64,000 nucleotides of DNA, from positions 124,001 to 188,000 of the forward strand of contig NZ_JAKVBC010000002.1 in the NCBI RefSeq assembly GCF_022447245.1, written 5' to 3'. A program made the translations under genes and the position numbers. The notes beneath the pieces are model-generated. The model was not told the DNA's origin. It searched no databases and was given only the letters and a program-made list of their open reading frames with translations. The DNA comes from Kordia sp. GTDB taxonomy: Bacteria; Bacteroidota; Bacteroidia; Flavobacteriales; Flavobacteriaceae. Each line of letters begins with the position of its first letter. Within the stretch, counting starts at the first letter, position 1. This document shows positions 16,921-26,118 of the stretch, one piece after another.

Positions 16921-18459
16921 TTATTCTTGTACTTTAAAGGTAATTGGCAATCCATATTTTACACCAACAGATTTTCCGTCTTTCTGTGCAGGCTTAAACA
17001 TTGGCAATGATTTTATCACACGCTCTGTTTCGTTTTTCAAAGCAGTATTTGGCGCTTTAACTTCAGCAACTTGTACTTTTCCATTTTTGTCTATGATAAA
17101 TCTTGATTGAATTTTTTGCTTGCCTTTTAACTTTGACTCTTCCACCATTTTCATGTTAAAGTTATGTAGCACATGCTTTTGAATGTTTTCTGTAAGACAT
17201 TTTTTTATTTCTTCTTGACTTCCCAAAGTTTCGCATCCTGGATATATTGGTAACTTATCTACCTCCTTAAAAGAATATGTTTCATCTGAATCTTCTTTGG
17301 ATGCTACTTCTGCTTTTTTGTTTGGTTTGTTTCGTTTATTTGTGTTTTCAGCTTCAGCGATACGCTTTTTACGGACATCCACATACTCTTCATACGATTG
17401 TGTTTCATATGTTTTAGCCAGTGTACCATCTTCATCTACTAATCCTGCAACTTCTGTCATGATCTCTGCTTGTTCTTCGTATGCTTCTCTAGTTAAAACC
17501 TCATCGCTTTTGAGAGTTCTATTTATTTCATTTACCCTTTCATATAGACGTGTTATTTTTTCTTTGGCAGCTTTCTTATCTAAAGTTACTGTTTGAGCTG
17601 TTGTGTTTTCCGTATCTGAAAATATGGCTTCATCGCAAGAAGTGTATATTAATGCTACAACTAGTAAAGGTATTAACACTAAGTATTTTAGCTTTAAGAT
17701 TTGACGAGATTTTTGTTTTGTTAACATAATGATTCGTTTTTTAATTAATGAATGTTTAAAAAATTGGTTGGTAAACGAAAACTGTTGTGTCTGAAAGACT
17801 TCAGCTAACAATTTTTCATAATAATCGGATTTGTTTTTGCCTTTAACAATAATTGCATCGGCAATGTATTCGTGTACTTCTGAGATTCGTTTTTGATAAA
17901 TATATACAAGCGGATTGAACCAACACAAAATGCGTAGAAGTTCAAAATATAGCAAGTCTAGAGAATGCTTTTCGCGAATGTGCACCAATTCGTGTGAAAG
18001 AATATCTTCTAGTTTTTCTTCATGAATATCGTTTCCGAGAAAGACATATCTAAAAATAGAGAATGCTATTGTACTTTCTGGTATGATAATCATGGTGTAG
18101 TTTTCATGTTTTACAAAGCGTCCTTTGAAACGTAGTTTTACGAGTTGTACAACTTTATAGATAAACAGTAAACTACTGATTGAGAATCCAATAATTAAAA
18201 ACCAATTCCAAGTTGGTTCAATTGTAGCAACAGCTTTTTCTGGCGTAAGCATAATTTCTGGCAACAATATTATGTATTCTTGCGGCACTACATTTTGAAA
18301 ACTTTCTATCTTAATAAAAGGTAAAAGAAATGAAATTAAGGATGAAAATATAAGGTATACTCTATTCCAATTGAAAAAGGTTTCTTTTTTGAGAAATAAA
18401 TCATAACTCAATAAGAATAACAGCTGAAAAGCAACGACTTGAATAAAATATGCCATCAT
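16921..18459 (-). CDS. BlaR1-like M56 peptidase with TonB C-terminal domain, copy B
   Basis: The 512-residue protein has four membrane helices (about residues 5-22, 35-50, 84-104 and 254-272) around a cytoplasmic M56 zinc peptidase with HELVH at 156-160 and the third-ligand region NPLVYIYQKRISEVHE. The periplasmic part is a Glu/Lys-rich coil, then KLPIYPGCETLGSQEEIKKC and a TonB_C fold (NGKVQVAEVKAPNT, GVKYGLPITFKV). This Bacteroidota architecture senses an envelope signal and cleaves a BlaI-type repressor. Residues 1-250 are nearly identical to copy A, but the periplasmic coil differs strongly, indicating divergent sensing after tandem duplication. Confidence 0.9.
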   Translation of the reverse strand: MMAYFIQVVAFQLLFLLSYDLFLKKETFFNWNRVYLIFSSLISFLLPFIKIESFQNVVPQEYIILLPEIMLTPEKAVATIEPTWNWFLIIGFSISSLLFIYKVVQLVKLRFKGRFVKHENYTMIIIPESTIAFSIFRYVFLGNDIHEEKLEDILSHELVHIREKHSLDLLYFELLRILCWFNPLVYIYQKRISEVHEYIADAIIVKGKNKSDYYEKLLAEVFQTQQFSFTNQFFKHSLIKKRIIMLTKQKSRQILKLKYLVLIPLLVVALIYTSCDEAIFSDTENTTAQTVTLDKKAAKEKITRLYERVNEINRTLKSDEVLTREAYEEQAEIMTEVAGLVDEDGTLAKTYETQSYEEYVDVRKKRIAEAENTNKRNKPNKKAEVASKEDSDETYSFKEVDKLPIYPGCETLGSQEEIKKCLTENIQKHVLHNFNMKMVEESKLKGKQKIQSRFIIDKNGKVQVAEVKAPNTALKNETERVIKSLPMFKPAQKDGKSVGVKYGLPITFKVQE

Positions 18460-18560
18460 GATTTTTAGTTATTTTTTTCGATTTCTTTACGTATTTTTTT
18501 ACTGCTACCGTATTACTATCATTTTTTCAAAAGAATGACAGCATACTTTTAAAAGGTCTT
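18457..18560 (-). pseudogene. remnant of a duplicated blaI 3' end
   Basis: The spacer before copy B aligns base by base with the last 100 bp of the intact blaI gene (20082-20185). Shared blocks include CGATTTCTTTACGTATTT versus CGATTTCTTTGCGTATTT and ATACTTTTAAAAG. The remnant has small indels and no usable frame. It marks the boundary of an old blaI-blaR1 tandem duplication in which one blaI was lost. Confidence 0.75.
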
Positions 18561-18585
18561 CACTGTTATGATTTTTTATATCAGC

Positions 18586-20085
18586 TTATTCAGCAATTTT
18601 AAATACAATTGGCAATATATACTTTACACTTACTGGCTTTCCATCTTTCATTCCAGGTGTAAGTTTTGGCAACGTATTAATTGCTTCTTCTGCAGCAGCT
18701 TGTAAATCTGGATGTGGCGCTCGTACCTTAAGATTTACAACGTCTCCGTTTTTATCGATTAAAAATTGCGCAAATATTCTTTGGGTACCTGACAAGTTTG
18801 TATTGTGAGCGCGATTTACATCAAAGTTTTCAGCAATATGTTTTTGAATATTTTGGACAAAACACTTTTTTAACTCTTCTAAAGTCCCATAACTTTCACA
18901 ACCTGGAAAAACAGGAACTTTGTCTAGTATTCTAAATTCAACAGCTTCATTTTCTATCTCTGTAATCTCCATATTCTGCTGCATCTTTTTGATTTTGTTC
19001 CTACTTTTTTCTAAGTATTCTTCATAGGTTGGTCGCTCTACAGTTGTAGTTAGTTTTCCATCAGATTTATTGAGAATTTCAGCAAGTTCATCATATATAA
19101 GGTTTCTTTCTTCAAATTCTGCCTTTGTCAAAATTTTATTTGATACACTAAACCTGTTAAGCTCTCTCAGTTTTTCCTTTGCAGCTTCTAACATATCCAA
19201 GTCGGACATTAATTCTGATTTTTGCTCAGTATTATCCGCATCTTCAATTGTTGTATCTTCACAAGATGTATACAATAAGGATACTATTAAAACTGGCACT
19301 AACACCAAGTATTTGAGTTTTAAAATTTCGCGGGATTTTTGTTTTGTTAACATAATGATTCGTTTTTTGATTAATGAATGTTTAAAAAATTGGTTGGTGA
19401 ACGAAAACTGTTGTGTCTGAAAGACTTCAGCTAACAATTTTTCATAATAATCGGATTTGTCTTTGCCTTTAACAATGGTTGCATCGGCAATATATTCGTG
19501 TACTTCTGAGATTCGTTTTTGATAAATATATACAAGCGGATTGAACCAACACAAAATACGTAGAAGTTCAAAATACATCAAGTCTAGTGAGTGCTTTTCG
19601 CGAATGTGCACCAATTCGTGCGAAAGAATATCTTCTAGTTTTTCTTCATGAATATCATCACCTATAAAGACATACTTAAAAATAGAGAATGCTACGGTAC
19701 TTTTTGGTATGATAATGATGGTGTAGTTTTCGCGTTTTACAAAGCGTCCTTTGAAACGGAGTTTTACGAGTTGTATAATTTTATAGATAAATAGTAAACT
19801 ACTGATGGAGATTCCTATAATTAAAAACCAATTCCAAGTCGGTTCAATTGCAGCAACAGCTTTTTGTGGTGTCAATACAATCTCTGGCAACAGTATTATA
19901 TATTCTTGCGGTACGACGTTTTGAAAACTTTCTATCTTAATAAAAGGCAACAAAAAAGAAACTAAAGAGGAAAAGATAAGGTATACTCTATTCCAATTGA
20001 AAAAGGTTTCTTTTTTGAGAAATAAATCATAACTCAATAAAAACAATAGCTGAAAAGCAACGACCTGAATAAAATATACAATCAT
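18586..20085 (-). CDS. BlaR1-like M56 peptidase with TonB C-terminal domain, copy A
   Basis: The 499-residue paralogue of copy B has the same four helices, the HELVH zinc motif, NPLVYIYQKRISEVHE and a TonB_C tail (NGDVVNLKVRAPHPDL, SVKYILPIVFKIAE). The pre-TonB block reads VFPGCESYGTLEELKKC. The start overlaps the blaI stop (ATGA), the normal repressor-sensor order. After membrane signalling the M56 domain is expected to cleave BlaI and so open the operon. The periplasmic coil (about 275-385) is the most divergent part from copy B. Confidence 0.9.
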   Translation of the reverse strand: MIVYFIQVVAFQLLFLLSYDLFLKKETFFNWNRVYLIFSSLVSFLLPFIKIESFQNVVPQEYIILLPEIVLTPQKAVAAIEPTWNWFLIIGISISSLLFIYKIIQLVKLRFKGRFVKRENYTIIIIPKSTVAFSIFKYVFIGDDIHEEKLEDILSHELVHIREKHSLDLMYFELLRILCWFNPLVYIYQKRISEVHEYIADATIVKGKDKSDYYEKLLAEVFQTQQFSFTNQFFKHSLIKKRIIMLTKQKSREILKLKYLVLVPVLIVSLLYTSCEDTTIEDADNTEQKSELMSDLDMLEAAKEKLRELNRFSVSNKILTKAEFEERNLIYDELAEILNKSDGKLTTTVERPTYEEYLEKSRNKIKKMQQNMEITEIENEAVEFRILDKVPVFPGCESYGTLEELKKCFVQNIQKHIAENFDVNRAHNTNLSGTQRIFAQFLIDKNGDVVNLKVRAPHPDLQAAAEEAINTLPKLTPGMKDGKPVSVKYILPIVFKIAE

Positions 20086-20450
20086 GATTTCTGATTACTT
20101 TTTTCGATTTCTTTGCGTATTTCTTCTAACTCTTCCGTACTGATATCATTCTTTTGCATAAAAAATGACACCATACTTTTAAAAGATCCTTGAAAATATC
20201 CATTTACCAATTTTGAAATTGATTGATTGCTGTATTCAGATTGTGCTAACAGCGGAAAATACACGTGTCCTTTCCCCACTTTTTCATACCCTACAAATCC
20301 TTTGTTTTCTAAAATTCGCACAATGGTAGAAACCGTATTGTAGGCAGGTTTTGTGCCTTTAAAATTTTCAATAATAGCTTTAACATTTGCTTTTTCTAGT
20401 TTCCACAGAATTTGCATGATTTCCTCTTCTGCTTTGGTCAACTGCTTCAT
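20082..20450 (-). CDS. BlaI/MecI/CopY family repressor
   Basis: The 122-residue winged-helix repressor has the family pattern: LTKAEEEIMQILWKLEKANV, then KPAYNTVSTIVRILENKGF as recognition helix and wing (GKGHVYFPLLAQ), and a dimerisation C-terminus with FMQKNDISTEELEEIRKEI. It heads the operon with both BlaR1-like sensors. It should bind the three AACTAA-N4-TTAGTT palindromes directly upstream, two of which overlap or flank a -7 box. The regulated function is not a beta-lactamase here; the operon's other members are a TPR protein and a lipoprotein. Confidence 0.9.
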   Translation of the reverse strand: MKQLTKAEEEIMQILWKLEKANVKAIIENFKGTKPAYNTVSTIVRILENKGFVGYEKVGKGHVYFPLLAQSEYSNQSISKLVNGYFQGSFKSMVSFFMQKNDISTEELEEIRKEIEKSNQKS

Positions 20451-20471
20451 AATATAATTTGTATTATTTTC

Positions 20472-20536
20472 AACTAAATTCTTAGTTCAACAATACAAAT
20501 ATAACTAAATATTTAGTTTGAACTAATTTTTTAGTT
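20472..20536 (-). promoter_or_regulatory. triple palindromic operator and promoter of the blaI operon
   Basis: Three copies of AACTAA-N4-TTAGTT lie at 20472-20487 (spacer ATTC), 20503-20518 (ATAT, a perfect 16-bp palindrome) and 20521-20536 (TTTT). On the minus strand a perfect Bacteroidota -7 box TATATTTG sits at 20496-20503, touching the middle copy, so bound BlaI would block the promoter. Confidence 0.8.
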
Positions 20537-20569
20537 AAAAAGTGTTGATTTTTTTTTTAGCGCTTATTC

Positions 20570-21839
20570 TTAGTAGTATTCTAAGGTACGTGTAGTTTTT
20601 TCTGTCTTGATACCGTTTTGAAATGAAGTTTTTAAAGTCCAATTGCCGTATGTATCGTAAGTGTATTGACACGAAGTCTCTTCATTATATTTAAAATCTT
20701 GGTGTTTGCATCGATCTCCATATTGTGTATAAACAGCAATACTTTTTATCGTATCGTTTTTAAAATAGTGTGCGCGATATCCATTTTCAAATTTTTCTAC
20801 AACATTGACACGTTGTTTTGAAACTATTTGCGCATCTTTTTCTCGAATCTTATAACGTATGGTTTTGTATAATTCACCATTGTTTAAATCGTATTTGTAT
20901 TCGATAAGATAACCATCTCCTTTTATCTGTAAATACATACTGTGCAAGCCTATTTTTAGTATTGTACATTCTTATAGTAGTATCAATTCTTCCTTCTGAA
21001 CGACCTCCAAAACCTTCTTGAACTTTCTTTACAACATTATTTTGATGGTCATATTGGTAAGTAATCGTTTTAAATAGTTGATATTCTGAAAAGTCTCTAT
21101 CCGAAATAGCTTTAGTATTATTTTCATCAAAGTTGTATTCATAAGCATATACTTTTTCCGCGATCAATCTATTTTTTTCATCGTAGGTATACAAGCGAAC
21201 ATAATCTGTATCTACCATACTTCCTTTACACGAAACCCTGTATTCTGTTAAGGTATTTATTACTGTTGAATGATTCATATTTAGAAAGCAAAGTATCTTT
21301 GATATACGTGCAACGTTCTTTTATAAAATAATCGTTTTGATACGAAGATTTAAGCCAAACCTCTTTCAGTTTACCTTTATCGGTATAATTTCTCTTTTCT
21401 TCTACTTTGTGTAATCTAAGAAGCTTTTTAGCTTCCCTGTCATATATTTTTGCAAGTCGAACTTTATACACTAAGTCACCTTCTTTTGTATATATATTCT
21501 GAGTGGAAATTAACATTGATCCATTATCCTTTATCAAACCACTTTGCAACACATGGCCATGTTTGCCATATTCTTTGAATTCATTAAGTGGAACAAAAAC
21601 ATCTTTATCATGATTTGATTTTTCGTACTCCGTATAAGTGGAGTCTATCGGATTGAAAGCGTAAGAATAATTTTTTGTTACAGATTTTTAATATTTCCGC
21701 TTACTCGTTCTCCTTACATATAAGCATCATAATAATAAGACTCTGGAATAAGCGTTTCTGGTCGTATTACTGTTTGCGCGTACACAAAAGCAGTTATGCA
21801 TAGCGAAAAGAGGAAAAACAAGGTGATTTTTAGTTGCAT
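20570..21839 (-). pseudogene. secreted YD-repeat-like protein gene, multiply broken
   Basis: ATG at 21839 starts a signal peptide (LFFLFSLCITAFVYAQ), then SYYYDAYM-stop (TAA at 21714). A missing A at 21685-21689 shifts the frame to SVTKNYSYAFNPIDSTYTEY. The coding signal then runs in three overlapping frames (21226-21552, 20874-21278, 20570-20947), with a shift near 21240-21280 and another at the T run 20921-20924. The fragments share YD-like motifs (LYTYDEKNRLIAEKVY, TITYQYDHQNNVVKK, TYDTYGNWTLKT), typical of secreted beta-rich proteins. I do not recognise a specific family. Four lesions mean it is dead. Confidence 0.75.
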
Positions 21840-22082
21840 CAACTATTTTAACGTAGAATTTTAGCATTTATTGAAATTGAATAGCAATAAGAAGTATAAT
21901 CTTTATGATTTTACACTAAAATGTTATGTATTAAAGAGAATTTTGAAAATCGAATTTCCTTAAAATAAAAAAGCATCCCAATTTTCAATGAAGAAAAAAG
22001 GAAAGCTTTTCATTGGTTTAACTACTAAACCGAGGCAAACCAGAGGTTTACCTTAAACAACACAACTAAATCATTTTGCCAA

Positions 22083-22113
22083 AAAAAGCTTCTCTTCGAG
22101 GGAGAAGCTTTTT
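22083..22113 (-). terminator. intrinsic terminator after tRNA-Asp
   Basis: A perfect 12-bp stem AAAAAGCTTCTC / GAGAAGCTTTTT with a 7-nt loop, just downstream of tRNA-Asp on the minus strand. Confidence 0.8.
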
Positions 22114-22123
22114 GCAATTTTAG

Positions 22124-22197
22124 CGGTCTGGACGGGACTCGAACCCGCGACCCCATGCGTGACAGGCATGTATTCTAACCAACTGAACTACCAAACC
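22124..22197 (-). tRNA. tRNA-Asp (GTC)
   Basis: 74 nt; acceptor GGTTTGG pairs with CCAGACC (one G-U), discriminator G, D-loop AGTTCAGTTGGTTAGA, anticodon loop CTGTCAC with GTC, and T arm GCGGGTTCGAGTCCCGT. No CCA is encoded. Confidence 0.95.
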
Positions 22198-22283
22198 GTT
22201 GCTTGATTGCGGATGCAAATATACACCACAATTCTATTTATACAAACATATTCGAGAAAAAAATTGAAGTTTTTTTTACCCAA

Positions 22284-23213
22284 TTACGCAAACTTTTGTC
22301 TTTCAACCAAATACGTTAGTAAAATTTTTTCAAATTTTTCGTTGATATCTGCTGCTACATATTTAATTTTGTATTGCGCACATTTCATTTTTAATTGTAA
22401 AAAATAGTCAGAAACTGCTTTTTGATAATTTTCTTGTACGGTATCTGCATAAATATCGATATGCTCTCCTGATTCTACATCAATAAAACGTTTTGGCTTA
22501 TTGTCAAAATCGAAATTGAATTCTTTTTCAGAATCAAACACATGAAATAAAATAACTTCATGTTTGTTGTATTTTAAATGTTGTAAAGCTTCAAATAGTT
22601 TTTCATCTGCTACTCCATCCTGAAACATATCTGTAAAAAGGAAAATAAGGCTTCTACGGTGTATTTTCTCTGCGATTTGATGTAAATAGGTATATGTGTC
22701 TGTCTTTTTATTAATTCGCGTTGTAGTAACCGTATTATCAAGCGTATTCAATAATAATTGATGATGCCGCTCGCTTCCTTTTTCAGGTGCGTAAAAATCA
22801 TAAGCATCTGAATAAATACTTAATCCGATAGCATCGCGTTGTTTTTTTAAGATATTCATCAAAGAAGCTGTTGCCAATACGGAGAAAGCAATCTTATTTA
22901 AATTATCCACCGACGGAGCAGTTATTTCAGGATAGTGCATGGAAGAAGAATTGTCAATAATGATATGACAACGTAAATTGGTTTCTTCCTCATACTTTTT
23001 TGTGTATAATTTGTCTGTTTTGGCAAACAATTTCCAATCAATATGCTTGGTACTTTCTCCTGAATTGTAAATTTTATGTTCGGCAAATTCTGCAGAAAAC
23101 CCATGAAACGGACTTTTGTGCATTCCTGAAATAAATCCTTCTACCACTTGTTTAGCAAGCAGTTCAAGATTTTTGAATCCTGAAGTTTTATTGAGTTCTT
23201 GTTGTAAATTCAC
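22284..23213 (-). CDS. DUF58 domain-containing protein (vWA-like)
   Basis: The 309-residue protein has the DUF58 signature: SPFHGFSAEFAEHKIYNSGE, then HIDWKLFAKTDKLYTKKYEE and a vWA-like core with the MIDAS-like DNSSSM. DUF58 proteins usually work with a MoxR AAA+ ATPase and BatA/BatB-type vWA proteins in a stress or envelope-related chaperone system of Bacteroidota. No MoxR is in the neighbourhood here, so the partner genes are presumably further along or elsewhere. The N-terminus begins MNLQQELNKTSGFKNLELLA, typical for the family. Confidence 0.9.
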   Translation of the reverse strand: MNLQQELNKTSGFKNLELLAKQVVEGFISGMHKSPFHGFSAEFAEHKIYNSGESTKHIDWKLFAKTDKLYTKKYEEETNLRCHIIIDNSSSMHYPEITAPSVDNLNKIAFSVLATASLMNILKKQRDAIGLSIYSDAYDFYAPEKGSERHHQLLLNTLDNTVTTTRINKKTDTYTYLHQIAEKIHRRSLIFLFTDMFQDGVADEKLFEALQHLKYNKHEVILFHVFDSEKEFNFDFDNKPKRFIDVESGEHIDIYADTVQENYQKAVSDYFLQLKMKCAQYKIKYVAADINEKFEKILLTYLVERQKFA

Positions 23214-23370
23214 AAGCTATTTTCTTTAATTTGAGATCTAAATGTACAACTAAATATTAGCATTCGGAACAAGTTTAACTTCGCGTTACTCTTTTTTAAC
23301 GTTCACTTTATGAGATATGATACATACACAATCAGCATCGTTCATATTGCTTCTTAAAACTGAATTCCAT

Positions 23371-23405
23371 AAAAAAAGGTTCGGCAATGTGCCAAACCTT
23401 TTTTT
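23371..23405 (-). terminator. intrinsic terminator after trxA
   Basis: A stem of AAAAAAGGTT plus GGCA against TGCC plus AACCTTTTTT, with A/T runs on both sides, located 22 bp past the trxA stop. Confidence 0.8.
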
Positions 23406-23426
23406 ATGCTAGAATATGTATTATTC

Positions 23427-23747
23427 TTATGCTAATAATTTATCTAATACTTCTGTATAGGTATTCTTTGGTGCTACACCAACTTGACGTCCTACTAATT
23501 CTCCGTTTTGGAAAACTAATACTGTTGGAATATTACGTACTCCAAACTGTGCTGCGTATTGTTGATTAGCGTCTACATCTAATTTTCCAACAACTGCTTT
23601 TCCTTCGTATTCATCTGCGATTTGCTCAACTACAGGACCTAACATTTTACATGGTCCACACCAAGCTGCCCAAAAGTCAACTAATACTGGCTTGTCGCTA
23701 TTCATTACTACCTCTTCAAAATTTGCATCTGTGATTTCTAATGCCAT
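23427..23747 (-). CDS. trxA: thioredoxin
   Basis: The 106-residue protein is a classic thioredoxin: VLVDFWAAWCGPCKMLGP with redox cysteines 30 and 33, the cis-proline segment VRNIPTVLVF and the C-terminal helix. There is no signal peptide, so it works in the cytoplasm as an electron donor for ribonucleotide reductase, peroxiredoxins and methionine sulfoxide reductase. It is a stand-alone gene with its own terminator. Codon choice appears clean and the gene has no lesions. Confidence 0.95.
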   Translation of the reverse strand: MALEITDANFEEVVMNSDKPVLVDFWAAWCGPCKMLGPVVEQIADEYEGKAVVGKLDVDANQQYAAQFGVRNIPTVLVFQNGELVGRQVGVAPKNTYTEVLDKLLA

Positions 23748-23923
23748 AACTATATATTTTTTTTAATTCAACTTTACTTTTTGAGTATTATGCAATATTA
23801 GTCAAATATTTTTCTAAAACTTACATCACAAGTATTTGTTTTGACTATATGTCAATTGGTTTTTCTTATCATTAACCTGAATAACTGTATTTTAAGCGTT
23901 TAAATGGTTTTATTTCGATGTTT

Positions 23924-24940
23924 TTACCGAGTTACCTCTATAGTATAAGTAGAGATTAAGTCATCTTTGATGTATAAATGCACGTCATAATAGCCTGAAA
24001 ATTCAAACTTATAATCGATAGATAATGATTGATCTTGGATAGAAATCTGATCAGGATATATTTTTCGTTCCCTAAAACTACTTTCTATGACTAAATTGAC
24101 ATCTTCTTTCTCTATTTCTTTTTGAAGCTGTAGCTTAAAATTGAAGCTTTTATTTTTCTGAACTTCATTATTCAATTTTTGTGGATAACTATGATCGCTA
24201 AAATATGTATATGCTTTTCCATAGATAATTGGCGCATCTAAAAATGCTTGAAACGAAGGTGTTGCACCTTCTAGCAAAAACCATTTTTTGTCTAAAGGAT
24301 GATGATTTACAGCAAAAATTTTAGGATCTGATAGAAAGAAACCACTATTAAAATCGAATTGAAAACGATAGGTTTCAGGATTTGGAATTCCGCTTGCCCA
24401 GGTAGGATCACATAAGTACCATTTTCCATTTAACTTTACAGCATTCCATGAATGGTTTGGTGTATCTAAGGTCTCAATATTCATTGTGCTGGTTCTTGCG
24501 TATCCATGCACCATTTCACATTCAATATCTGCCAAATTTGCCAATTCTTTCACCAAATACGCGTATCCTGTACAAATGGTTGTACGGTCTTTAAGAAGCT
24601 TACGGAAGACTATTTTTTGGAATTTTGTATTCCATTCGTTCAAACGGACACTATCATTTTTGTAACGTAAGCGTTTGCGTTTGTTTCGATTATATAATTT
24701 ATAATCATTAGCAATACTACTACAAACCCATTTAAAGATTGCTCTGAAGCGTTCGGCGTCTGTATCTAATTCTGAAGTTAACTTGTATACTAAATCTGGT
24801 AAATTATGTAATGTTTCATCTTTGTATTTCAGTACAATTTCGTCGGCCTTTTCAAATGAAATTTGTTGAAAATCTGAGATCTGTGCATAAGACTGAAATA
24901 CAAAGACGAATAAATATATATGTATTAAAAATATTCTCAC
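23924..24940 (-). CDS. secreted transglutaminase-like cysteine protease fold protein
   Basis: The 338-residue protein has a signal peptide ending in SYAQ (residue 20) and a transglutaminase-like core: FRAIFKWVCSSIANDY, then the triad Cys123 (TTICTGYAYLV), His163 (TPNHSWNAVK) and Asp178 (YLCDPTWASG). All three residues are intact. The C-terminal third is a beta-rich domain of unknown role. Proteins like this (kyphoscoliosis peptidase-like) are periplasmic or surface enzymes; the substrate is unknown. It directly follows the CarboxypepD_reg-like gene, 24 bp downstream, so the two may be co-transcribed. Confidence 0.85.
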   Translation of the reverse strand: MRIFLIHIYLFVFVFQSYAQISDFQQISFEKADEIVLKYKDETLHNLPDLVYKLTSELDTDAERFRAIFKWVCSSIANDYKLYNRNKRKRLRYKNDSVRLNEWNTKFQKIVFRKLLKDRTTICTGYAYLVKELANLADIECEMVHGYARTSTMNIETLDTPNHSWNAVKLNGKWYLCDPTWASGIPNPETYRFQFDFNSGFFLSDPKIFAVNHHPLDKKWFLLEGATPSFQAFLDAPIIYGKAYTYFSDHSYPQKLNNEVQKNKSFNFKLQLQKEIEKEDVNLVIESSFRERKIYPDQISIQDQSLSIDYKFEFSGYYDVHLYIKDDLISTYTIEVTR

Positions 24941-24964
24941 AGAACTGTAATAGCTGTTGTTGAA

Positions 24965-25372
24965 TTAATTTTTTCGTTTTTTGGACTTGTAGCGCTTGTT
25001 GGTATTTACAGCTCCCATAAACTCAATCACTTCGTCCGATAAAACAGCTTTTACAAAAGTGGTGTCAGTCTTAATTCTATATTCGATAGATTCGTATCCT
25101 AAAAAACTAATTACCAAAACATCTCCTGTTTCTAGGGCTACAGGAAACTTAAACTCTCCTTTTGCATTGGTTACTGTCCCTTGATTTTCTCCTTTCAATA
25201 TGATGTTTGCTCCTTCTAAAGGACCTTTTAAATCACTAACCGTTCCTTTGATAATTTTTCCTTTTTGTGAACTACTTGTTGATTGTCCATACATTGGATT
25301 GAATGCAAATACAGCAACCATTAAAATGGTAACGTACCACAATTTTTGTGTAAATGTTACTTGTGTTTTCAT
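24965..25372 (-). CDS. secreted CarboxypepD_reg-like domain protein
   Basis: Start chosen at MKTQVTFTQKLWYV (25372), which gives a compact signal peptide ending in MYGQ; a longer start at 25408 adds 12 Lys-rich residues. The mature part (about 105 residues) is one CarboxypepD_reg-like/CNA-B type beta-sandwich: GTVSDLKGPLEGANIILKGE, TNAKGEFKFP and VISFLGYESIEYRIK. This domain also opens SusC/TonB receptors, but here it stands alone, followed by a lysine-rich tail. It is probably a surface-associated structural protein, near the transglutaminase-like gene, which might act on such Lys-rich substrates (speculative). Confidence 0.8.
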   Translation of the reverse strand: MKTQVTFTQKLWYVTILMVAVFAFNPMYGQSTSSSQKGKIIKGTVSDLKGPLEGANIILKGENQGTVTNAKGEFKFPVALETGDVLVISFLGYESIEYRIKTDTTFVKAVLSDEVIEFMGAVNTNKRYKSKKRKN

Positions 25373-25693
25373 CTGTTTCTTTTTTAGATTAATTCTTTTC
25401 ATAGGCAAACGCTAAATATCTGATTGCATTTTAAGCTCTATATTATTATACCATAAATGTATCTACCCAATTAGATACTTCAAAGTTACATTGAGTAAAC
25501 CTCATCTTTGAATGAGTGAATTGCTTACTTTTTTCAATTTCAGATCAGTATATCCAAATATAGATTATAAAAATAGTGAATTTATACTAGTGTAAACTGT
25601 TAAAATTACAATATGCAACCAAAAAGTTGCTTTTTAAAAAAGATTTTATAAATTAGCAATCGAACAGTTGCGCAATTCTAAAAATTTAATCTT

Positions 25694-26118
25694 ATGAAAG
25701 ACATCATCACAAAAGAAAAAATATTTATGCATCCTATCGATACGGTATGGAATGCTATTTCGAATGCAAAATAACTCTCTACTTGGTTTATTCAAGCTGA
25801 TTTTAAAGCCGAAAAAGGCTATCAATATACTTTTACATCCGATGAAGATGGATGCATACCCATTACTGTAGAAGTTAAAAATGCAAATCCATATACGCTA
25901 GTTTACACTTGGATTGTAGAAGGCACAAATGCAGAAACAAATGTAAGCTGGATGTTAGAAAGTATTCCAGAAGGCAAAAACTGCTTTTAGAACACTCAGG
26001 GATTTCAAATTACAAAGGAGAAACAGCTATGACTATGTTTGAAAGTTTTAATGGCGGCTGGGACAATTGTACTAGTAAATTAATATATTATTTAAAAGAA
26101 AATGCCCATGCAGGATAA
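25694..26118 (+). pseudogene. SRPBCC/AHSA1 (START-like) protein gene, disrupted
   Basis: ATG at 25694 gives MKDIITKEKIFMHPIDTVWN and AISNAK, then TAA (25772) where the family has Glu, then LSTWFIQADFKAEKGYQYTF and onwards to LESIPEGK. A missing A at 25976-25980 shifts the frame to LLLEHSGISNYKGETAM, MFESFNGGWDNCTSKLIYYL and the stop at 26118. One nonsense codon plus one frameshift in a 141-codon gene make it a pseudogene. SRPBCC proteins of this type bind small hydrophobic ligands and are usually paired with an ArsR regulator, as here. Confidence 0.85.
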
